64,000 nucleotides of DNA, from NCBI GenBank assembly GCA_963693285.1, contig OY848930.1, positions 2,046,001 to 2,110,000 on the forward strand, read 5' to 3'. This document shows, piece after piece, positions 56,701 to 64,000 of this stretch. Each line of letters opens with the position of its first letter. The stretch's first letter is position 1. The notes beneath the pieces were generated by a model. It was not told where the DNA came from. It ran no database searches and saw nothing but the letters and a program-made list of their open reading frames with translations. The position numbers were made by a program, and so were the translations under genes. This stretch comes from Xestospongia muta. Taxonomy: Eukaryota; Porifera; Demospongiae; Haplosclerida; Petrosiidae.

Positions 56701-58106
56701 TTTTGTGATTTTGTTTCTAAAGCGTTTAAAGTATGTGGTACAAAAACGATAGTTTGTTTCAAATTGTGTCGCTCTTAGGATAATGTTGGCAAATCTTTTT
56801 TAATTAGTCAGAATAGTGTATCTTTGATGCAGATTCAAGTGACTCTTGAAGCTCTTGCATTCTGTAGTATTGAAAGTTCACAGAAATAAAATTAATAGAT
56901 TCAAAATATATCATAAATATAAAGTATAATTATCATTAATAGTATACAATTATTGATGATTATGTTAATTATTGTGTCACTTTCTTTCATTTATAGATTA
57001 GAAATCGTGCTTACTATGATACAACTGATAAGTCTGACATAGGCATTGTTTTTATCAGTGTTCATAACGTGAAAGTGAAGAATAAACTACCTGAACTATA
57101 TGCGCAGATACATTACGATGACAGTCAAATACTTTGTGCTAAAATAAACTATCAGAAAACGGTAGGAGGACGTGTCCCAACAGCTGATATATATTGGATA
57201 GCATATGTTCTTAGAACAAAATCAAACTTATTGGCAGACAAACCAAGGGAAGTTAAAATTTCAACCGATAGTCAATGCAATAACTTGACAAGACCAATTC
57301 CAATCCAAGACGATAATCCTAAGAAGACTTATACATTCGGTGTGTGTTTACATAAATCTGTCTATAATATTAAAGATCCACAAATATTGATAGATTGGAT
57401 AGAACTTTACTTAGTACTGGGTGCAGAAATCATTACTGTTTATTTTCAGGATGTTCCAGAAATCTTCTATGAAATCATGAAACCATACATCAATGAAGGT
57501 TTAGTGGAAATATTAGATTGGAACTTAAAACCACCTGTATTTTCTGGAATTGATAATTATCAGGGTCAATTTTCAGTAATAAATGATTGTATTTATCATA
57601 ATTTGTATCGTGTGAAGTACCTAGCTTTGATGGATATGGATGAATTTATTATTCCACAACATAAGAATCATTTTAAAATTACTGATATGCTTCCAACACT
57701 GCAAAAATTATGTCCTGATGCAGCAACATATGTTTTTCTTCATACTAATTTTCTAAGTGATGGAGTTAGTCTTCCTGAAGTCAATAAGTCAGTCAAATGT
57801 TCGAGAATGAGTTGGCCTCGTTACTACACACAAACATTGCGAAGTAGTGATCCTGTAGGTGATGGCAAAAAATATCCCAATCATAAGTTAATCATTCAAC
57901 CTAAAGGAGTGATAGCAGTTAGTGTTCATATTATAATGGAATCTAAGAAAGGCTACACTCCCCAGTATCAAGTTCCAATCGATGTAGGTTTACTGTTTCA
58001 TTTTCGCTATAAACCCAGATTTAATTCAGAAAAAAAGGAGAGAAATTTCATTATGAGTCAATATTTCAACCAAACCTTTCAAAGACTAACAAGTAAAATG
58101 TGCTAG
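53722..58106 (+). CDS. Glycosyltransferase family 92 protein, intact two-exon gene (GT92-B)
   Basis: Exon 1 is 53722-53832 (37 codons, AAG|GTGAGT). Exon 2 is 56997-58106 (370 codons with stop, acceptor TTTATAG|ATT); junctions are phase 0, and the protein is 406 residues. Exon 1 encodes a basic tail (ASSKGRTNALK) and a signal-anchor (MIVFVITI), predicting a type II Golgi enzyme. Exon 2 carries the GT92 domain: YTFGVCLHKS, DPQILIDWIELYLVLGAE, INDCIYHNLYRVKYLALMDM with DxD at residues 250/252, then LHTNFLSDG and DPVGDGKKYPNHKL. Length and exon phases equal those of GT92-A. No lesion seen. The 3164-bp intron holds a MITE (54041-54640) and a mariner-type MITE (55968-56186). The sugar donor and acceptor are unknown; GALT-1 of C. 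elegans is the best-known relative. Confidence 0.88.
54041..54640. mobile_element. MITE with GAGGCCAGACCCTTT ends
   Basis: The left end (TAGTCTTGTGAGGCCAGACC) and the inverted right end (TAGTCTAGCGAGGCCAGACC) match over about 35 bp. The right end contains a further small hairpin (CCTTCCTCTCTAAGGAAAGG). In this copy the left end is duplicated in tandem (54060-54110 and 54111-54180); in the sister copy (about 59851-60380) it is single. Short reading frames across the right end are accidental. Confidence 0.65.
55968..56186. mobile_element. Mariner-type MITE, 219 bp
   Basis: TA at 55966-55967 and 56187-56188 flank inverted ends TAGGGATAG and CAGGGATAG. Carries the internal hairpin ATCCCTAA...TTAGGGAT. 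Other copies: 61551-61769, about 51455-51671 (inverted) and 10.88-11.12 kb. Confidence 0.65.
56659..56779 (+). other. Small conserved reading frame in the GT92-B intron
   Basis: ATG at 56659 opens ASIRVVLYSKLLKFCDFVSK, ending after 39 codons. The paralogous segments at about 23009-23390 and 50520-50893 (minus) read nearly the same residues but are split by the hAT MITE. A GTATGT donor-like site follows the VSKAFK codons. It could be an alternative first exon or chance. Confidence 0.25.
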
Positions 58107-58438
58107 TTGAAAACTTAATTATGTAACACTGACATGTTAATTTAAAATACCATGTATTAAACTTTTGTTTTCTTCTATACATAATGTAATGCTACCATAG
58201 ATGATGTATACAACACATACAGAGGCCATTTTTCTAACTTTGTAAAGTACTTGTACAAATCATTCATGAATTTGATGTTTATTTTTGTCATAGTTTGAAT
58301 TCCACATACAGATAACTGTTCAAAATCAGTTTTGATCTGATTAAAAGTATATATATAGCTGCTTCTTAGTCTCATTTACATGCTACTAATGAAGACAGTT
58401 GCATATACAGTTTTTAAACATATTTTGTTATATATATA

Positions 58439-58492
<54 letters not shown>

Positions 58493-58848
58493 ATGTGCAT
58501 TTTCAATGTGATGTTGAATATCAACTCCATTATTTATATTAGGTTAGCTTTTAATTTTACCTTGCCTTTCAATTTTATTTCTATGTGTTCCATTTAGTCC
58601 ATGGTATAGTTAATTGAGTTTCAGTTATTAAAGCAATGTAGAATGAGTATAATACTTTCAGAAACATTCTAACCTTTGTGACAAATTTGGTGATATGTAA
58701 TCAGTTTCTATATCACGTGTCAATTTCCATTGCTACTTCTACAGAAGTAGCAATGAAAGGAACAATATAAGGAATGTACCAACAATTATTTTCCCAGCCC
58801 ATTTCTACATCTAAGCACTACCATGCTTAACAATACCACATTGTATTA
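58107..58848 (+). other. 3' flank of GT92-B
   Basis: No gene; same flank as 1-814 and 32968-33806. Contains an (AT)n run at 58429-58490. Confidence 0.7.
58156..58161 (+). terminator. Candidate polyadenylation signal
   Basis: ATTAAA about 50 bp after the GT92-B stop codon; the equivalent occurs after GT92-A. Position fits a cleavage signal; no transcript evidence. Confidence 0.4.
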
Positions 58849-59358
58849 AACAAGCAATTTAGTGAAAGGAATTTGAGTCTAATGAAAGCAATAGATGCAC
58901 TGTGTCCGAAATCAGATAGCTTTCTCTCTGTTGTCAAACTGGAACCCTTTCTTCACCAATACCATGTTTGTCTTCCTCCTCTTGATAATTTAGAAAAAGA
59001 AATCAATACTTTCAAGAACTATTTAAGAAATCGAGTTGTTGACGATGACACTGGTTCACGAGGGTTACACGGCTTACTAGATTATATAAAGCCTGTGAAA
59101 ATGGCCTTTCCGATTTCAAGTGCGTGCTTTCAAATAGCGCTGACAATTGTTACCTCCACTGCCTCCGTAGACCGTAGTTTTTCTCGTCTTCGTAGGCTTA
59201 AAACGTACTTACGCTCGACCATGACCCAACAAAGACTCGATAGCCTAGCTCTCTTGTACATAGAGAGAGATCTTACATCCAAATTATGGAACTCTTTGGA
59301 AGATTTGGTGTTGCAGTTTGCACAGGAGCACAAAAATTCCAGGATAGTACTTCTATAA
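58849..59358 (+). pseudogene. hAT transposase C-terminal part (ZMYM1 type, copy b)
   Basis: Duplicate of 53051-53560, open from the junction to the stop, ending in RLKTYLRSTMTQQRLDSLAL and the same tail. It begins inside the protein because the tandem-duplication breakpoint cuts it, so it has no start codon of its own. Confidence 0.85.
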
Positions 59359-59522
59359 ACAAAACTGAAACTCCACCTTTTCTTTATAATTATTTATCAT
59401 TGTAATAACTATTAATAGTTATTAATAAGTATTTTTAATCACCATGAAATTTAATTATGCCCTGGTAGTCTGATGACAATAGATACGCCTATGAGGCGAA
59501 CCCGAACGATACCAAATAAGTC

Positions 59523-59630
59523 ATGGCCAGCTCAAAAGGAAGAATAAACGCTTTAAAAATATCTTTTATGGTGACGTGTATGATAGTAATTGTGATCACA
59601 ATACATTTAAGAGGCACCAGTATACCAAAG
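59523..59630 (+). CDS. GT92 exon 1, third gene (exon 2 not in window)
   Basis: 36 codons, ATG to AAG|GTGAGTG, no lesion, with signal-anchor (MIVIVITIHL). By the 5.8-kb offset its exon 2 would be expected near 62.8 kb, but the intron is enlarged by a TIR element (61774-62292) and by the HIRAN/pogo sequence starting at 62536. If exon 2 survives, it lies right of the window. Partial gene; functional status unknown. Confidence 0.6.
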
Positions 59631-61773
59631 GTGAGTGTGAACATATTGTATGAATATTTAATATAATCTTTTTATTTTGGACATATTGTCATTATTAAAT
59701 AAATCAAAGGAGTGTGTAAACACTGGACTGGACTGACATTTGAATTCAACCATTTTCGTGGATGTGACTAAATAAAATAGCCTTGAATAAATACTGTGGT
59801 TTCTTTTAAGACTGTGTAGACTGCTGGTACTTTCAATTCAATCTTTAGCTCTAGCTAAACATAGTCTTGTGAGGCCAGACCCTTTTATTAGAGAGGAGGT
59901 GTGTATAGTCTACTACACATAGTACAATTGTCAAAAGGAAATTTATTAACTATGCAATGTTAACTGTGGTTTGTAATAATTATGTGTTAATTAAACATGG
60001 TCAAACCCACAACCAAGACAAAATTCTATCATCACAGCAGCAAGCAAGATAAAATACTCACTGGCTTAATAGATTATTAATTTCATACTAAATATCATAT
60101 CAAATTAAGTGCTAAATTATGAAAAGTCTTTAGAACAAAAACCTGGAAAACTGCATGTTTCCGAGTTTCAAGTCTAGAAGAATACTGACTTTGTTAGCAG
60201 TAATTAACATATAATGTTATTATGCTACTAGATAAAACATTCTGGTTTGCTCAGGTACCTATTAACCAAACTGTTGTTCCTCAGGAATTCTGGGGAAAGA
60301 GACAATTGTACTATAGTCGACCAGACCCTTCCTCTCTAAGGAAAGGGTCTGGCCTCGCTAGACTAGCTAAAACATACATTGTTAATGCTAGAAACATTTT
60401 TGTTCTTAACACCTTTCTTATCAAATATACACGGGAACTCTGACCTTTGTTAACTCTCACCAACACCACATAGACTATTTAGGGTGACATTTATGCACAA
60501 TAATAATACCATATAATGAACTAGTTATTTCACAGATTGTTAAATACCTTGTGTGTTAAAGCAATGTGATGATAAACGCAAGTAGTTGGTTTTATATATA
60601 TTACACAGTACTGACAGTAGTAACAATTTTTTCAGCAAATGAACTCGGTAATAAATTTCATCACTTGATTCCAAAAGGACATTCTGAGCTGAAAATTATA
60701 ATAACAGTTTATAACCACTATGTACACATTATTTGGTTTGTATGCTTCCATACAAAGTACTATAAAAAATCATTATTGGTTGTAACCATTAGCTACAAAA
60801 GCAAATAATACATTGAAGTGTATATATGAATCCATAGTAATTTACAGAGCTAAAGTAGTTAGCATGCTAAGTTGTAAGTACAACCTAGTTGGCATGCATA
60901 AGCTATATGTAATTAATTATTTCTAAGACATTCTTTCATAAAGTCATATTTCACATAAAGACATTGTGTTATTTCAATTGAGGCCTTTGTCACAATAGGT
61001 TCATCAATTATGATGATGTAAGCCCAATAGTGAGTTAACACAAAGTAGATGGATATTATTACAAGTTTTTTTCAACTAAACTAACCAGTGTGCTATTTAG
61101 TTCGGTTGAGATAGTGTTTGGTCATATCTTCATTTAGTGGGCAATAAACTACAAAAATGTACTTGTTGGCTTCTAATTGACTTTATAGATATTGAGTTAG
61201 ATTTGGTTTTGCTTAGTAGTAACTCAGTATTGGTCATATTGATGAAACTATGGTAGCCAAGGCCTTGGTTGAAATGATACAATTCTTCTTTAGTTTTATT
61301 AAATTATTTAACCTTGAAACTTATTGAAACTTATCATAACTTTCAATTATATAGATACCAACTACTGAGGACTCATTTAGCTATACTATAGCTTCTTCAG
61401 TCGATCAGTTATGGATTCTTGTGACTGAATACTTTGTGGTATGAATTACTGTAATTTTGTTAAGGCAATTGATGGCACATTGGAAGCCACATTACTATCA
61501 GTTAATATAATAACAAAAAATAAAGCATTTTATATAAAATAAAGTAAATATAGGGATAGATAGCATCAATTTAATATAAATATAATCCCTAATAGCACAG
61601 GTGGCACAAACAGTTAGGGATATTTACCAACTATCTAAATCACATAAACAATATCAGTGACATTAATATTATTGAATTTTGTGGTTGTGCTATTATGTAG
61701 GAATGATTCAATGCCATTCCTACTACCTTATTTACAATCTTTGTATTGGACTGATATAAGCTATCCCTGTATT
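59631..61773 (+). other. Intron of the third GT92 gene
   Basis: Duplicate of 53833-56188: MITE at about 59851-60380 and mariner-type MITE at 61551-61769. Short open frames are accidental. Confidence 0.65.
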
Positions 61774-62292
61774 AGCCTCCTACCCAGGCGTTCTAGTTGA
61801 GTAGAACACCTAGTGACTACTGCTTGCGCATGCGCATAATTATTGAAAATTTTGACATTATAATTACTACTTTTTCAATTAAATGACGAATCGATGGGCT
61901 GGGTTTATAATGATGACGTTTCATTCACTACACGAGTTGGGATGCAAAACAACTGGGTTTCTTGAATAACTTCTTTGTTTAATGTTATCGTTTCGAGAGA
62001 TCATAGTCTCTCTTTATATATTTGTATTAAGTGCAAACTTCGAATTATGTCTATAGAGAAATCTCTTGTAGACTTAGAAGCATTTAAACAGCTGGTTCTT
62101 AGCTTCTTTAGAGTATACAGTAAACCAGCAGAAAAGTTTCTATCAGTATTATAAGTAGCCATCACAGTTAATCTAACATTGCTGTAAAAGGAATTTTAAC
62201 GTCATAGTTGAGGGAGGATTCCTAGAGTATACTATTTTCCAAGAAATCTGTGGAAATTAAACGCATGCACAAACAGTAGTTACCAGGCGTTT
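61774..62292 (+). mobile_element. TIR element with captured zinc-finger exon (copy b)
   Basis: Inserted in the right end of the mariner-type MITE and flanked by a 15-bp direct repeat (AGCTATCCCTGTATT at 61759-61773 and 62293-62307); the uninterrupted site is seen once at 56173-56187. Ends CTACCCAGGCGTTCTAG and, inverted, AAACGCCTGGTAACTACTG. The zf-AD-like exon is more decayed than in copy a and partly deleted. Confidence 0.65.
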
Positions 62293-62716
62293 AGCTATCC
62301 CTGTATTTACTTCTTTTTTATAAAATGTTTATTTTTTAATTTTAGTAAATGTGTTTATTTAAAGTGGTGCTTAGTTCAGGTTAAACTTCTTTCCTCTTAC
62401 ATTCATTAATTATATTACTGATTCTTTTCTATATTTGCTTGATATTTCTGTACAATAGTATAGTTTGTTTGATAGAATATGTTTATTTACTTAATTGAAA
62501 ATGTTTTGAAGCCAATAGAAAAGAATTCTTACATACCGTATAGCCGGAAATTTTTGCGGGATTTATATTTTGCGTTTTTGAGTAAAAAGTGGTTTTTTTA
62601 ATTTTACGGATTTAAATTATGTGGTTTAGATGTAATACGGTGCCACACCCACAAAATTACAACACGTGTGTGCCACGCCCAAAAAAATACAACACGTGGT
62701 GACACAATCACCATCG

Positions 62717-63345
62717 ATGGATTCAGCAACGATTGAAAGCTGTGTAAGGGGACATCACATTTACAAAGCCAACTGGAGCCCTTTCAAAGGTGAGAAATTA
62801 GTTTGCTGTCAGGAAAAGAACAACTCACATGATCCTTATGCTGTTGCTGTGATGAAAGGAAAAATGATAGTAGGACATGTTCCAAGAAAGATTTCTGCAG
62901 CATGCTCGCTTTTCTTAGATATAAAGACACTACCATCACTTGTGCAATCACAGGAAAACGATGCTATTCTTCTGATTTGCCTCAAGGAGGACTTGAAGTT
63001 CCATGTGTATTACATTTTCAAGGAAGAATAAAAGACATTGGAAAAATTGTCAAGTTGCTGTGCCCTGATCTCCCACCAAACAAGAAGAGGAAAATTGACA
63101 TGAGTGATCCAGAGGCAAAGTGCTCTGAACCTCATCATAATGAATACAATCACAAACAGCTGTTAAGTCATGAAGATAAAAGAGTCATACAGGATGGGAA
63201 TTGGCTAAGTGATATTCATATAAATACTGCTCAAAAACTACTAAAGTAACAATTTTCAAACCTCTCAGGGTTGATTTCAATGTTGATGCTATCCAAATTA
63301 AAGAATCCTATTCCACCTGGTGCCAGAGCTTTACAGATTCTTTAC
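62717..63345 (+). pseudogene. HIRAN-domain protein relic with Ulp1-like region
   Basis: ATG at 62717. The HIRAN domain begins SCVRGHHIYKANWSPFKGEK and HDPYAVAVMKGKMIVGHVPR. A one-base frameshift near 62915 moves the rest to the next frame (TITCAITGKRCYSSDLPQGG). Then come a basic NKKRKI stretch and GNWLSDIHINTAQKLLK, and an in-frame TAA (63247-63249) followed by QFSNLSGLI and ALQILYIRA. The latter blocks resemble the region before Ulp1/C48-like domains in invertebrate HIRAN proteins (from memory). HIRAN domains of HLTF/Rad5 bind 3' single-stranded DNA ends. Dead copy, truncated by the facing transposase. Confidence 0.65.
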
Positions 63346-63994
63346 ATAAGAGCCTGAAACTGAGCTTTAACAGATGGAGTAGTTTGACCTTTAAAACAAT
63401 CAAAAATAGCAAGAGCTGAATGGGACATTGGAAGATTCAATTCTGTTCTTTTTTGGTTTACAAATGGGACAATAATTTTCTCAATATACCTGACCATTGT
63501 TTCTTCTGTTGACCAATGGTTCTCATTGTGCCATATATCCCATTCAGGTGGAGGAGTAAGTTTTGGGTGACAACTATTAGTTTTCCCTTTGTAAATCAGT
63601 TGTGGAGGTAAATACTTACTAGTAGCAGTAACTGCAAAAACACCAGTAATTTGTCGTTTGTCATCAGAATGGCTAATTGGAACAACCTTGTCTTTAGCCT
63701 GATGCATTGTCCACTCAACAGTGGGAATAAGCTGCATAGCATTTTGATCCCAATTAAACACTATAATTCGATTGGTATATCATTCAACAAAACTTCAGCC
63801 TTTATATCTTCTAAAAACACCGCTTTTAACTCCTCAAAATCTTCAACTGTGACTTTACCAGCATTTAAACTTTTTCTTTTTACATAACCCATTCTCTTCA
63901 ATATTGATTTAGCCCAAGAGGAAGTAATCACTAAATGGCCACCATTTTCATAGAGCAATGAAGGATCCTTTGATGTTATAATACCCATGGCCAT
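63342..63994 (-). pseudogene. pogo-like DDE_1 transposase relic
   Basis: The N-terminal piece (63994-63761) holds SSWAKSILKRMGYVKRK and ends at a one-base frameshift. The next piece (63761-63342) has the first catalytic Asp in FNWDQNAMQLIP, then DDKRQITGVFAVTATSKYLP, QLIYKGKTNSCHP, WSTEETMVRYIEKIIVPFV and the second Asp in ALAIFDCFKGQ. The order fits DDE_1 (pogo/Tigger/jerky-like) transposases. The third acidic residue lies beyond the truncation at 63342. The start is outside the window. Confidence 0.8.
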
Positions 63995-64000
63995 GGCTAC

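Larger units (their letters stand above)
53051..58848 (+). repeat. Direct tandem duplication, unit 1 (5798 bp)
   Basis: Contains the hAT dimerisation region, the complete GT92-B gene and its 3' flank. Copy 2 starts at 58849 with the equivalent of 53051 joined to the 3' flank (ATTAAACAAGCAATTTAG). The junction has two or three bases of microhomology. Confidence 0.85.
62536..64000. mobile_element. Composite of HIRAN-domain relic and pogo-like transposon
   Basis: Intron homology to 56.4 kb stops at a TA (62534-62535), where CCGTATAGCCGGAAATTT begins. Inside are a plus-strand HIRAN/Ulp1-like relic and a minus-strand DDE transposase relic meeting tail to tail at about 63345. The right end is outside the window. 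A 30-bp direct repeat at 62641-62698 (TGCCAC...AACACGTG twice) lies just before the HIRAN start codon. Confidence 0.5.

Overview
This window looks like animal nuclear DNA. It is AT-rich, and its only two intact genes are split by introns with canonical GT...AG borders. Almost everything else is decayed transposons: Ty3/Gypsy LTR elements, hAT, pogo/Tigger, TTAA-type, mariner-type and Plavaka/KDZ-like relics. There are no bacterial-style gene clusters. The mix (HIRAN fragment, zf-AD-like fragment, SWIM/MULE relic, glycosyltransferase family 92 copies, one 71-bp intron) makes me suspect an early-branching metazoan, most likely a demosponge; that assignment is inference only. I saw no rRNA, tRNA or CRISPR array by eye.

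The backbone is a locally expanded family of glycosyltransferase family 92 (GT92, Pfam PF01697, old DUF23) genes. Each ancestral gene has a short exon 1 (36-37 codons, encoding a signal-anchor and ending in a GTGAGT donor), a 3-4 kb intron, and a 370-codon exon 2 with the whole catalytic domain and a DMD motif. Two copies look intact: one on the minus strand (26856-26746 joined to 22510-21401) and one on the plus strand (53722-53832 joined to 56997-58106). About a dozen other pieces are orphan exons or fragments on both strands (9.1-9.5, 13.0-14.2, 16.3-18.5, 27.1-30.8, 32.9, 39.7, 40.6-41.1, 44.6-50.0 and 59.5 kb).

Segmental duplications explain the layout: about 1-6302 matches 33039-39653; 20335-24.7 kb matches 43623-44929 plus 49193-52.5 kb; a 2851-bp direct tandem unit lies at 25863-28713 with its copy at 28714-31.4 kb; a 5798-bp direct tandem unit lies at 53051-58848 with its copy starting at 58849. 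A relic at 6.4-7.6 kb is repeated inverted at 31.2-32.8 kb.

Mobile elements by region: Gypsy G1 (815-4.7 kb, minus) and its duplicate G2 (33807-38211, minus, both LTRs); Plavaka-like relics; SWIM/MULE relic (11.7-12.95 kb, minus); Gypsy G5 fragment (14.5-15.4 kb, plus); TTAA-type element (17492-18344); element carrying a zf-AD-like exon (19049-19669, second copy 61774-62292); Gypsy G3 copies (19671-20548 and 41388-43825, minus); TTAA-type element (27796-28423); Tigger remnant (29134-29624); Gypsy G4 (44930-49192, minus), complete with LTRs and a 5-bp target duplication inside a GT92 exon; hAT relics (11.3, 23.8, 51.9, 52.7 and 58.9 kb); a HIRAN-domain relic abutting a pogo-like DDE transposase relic at the right edge (62.5-64 kb).

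Because paralogous copies can be compared, several insertions have a visible empty site in the same window. This allows their target duplications and relative order to be read directly.
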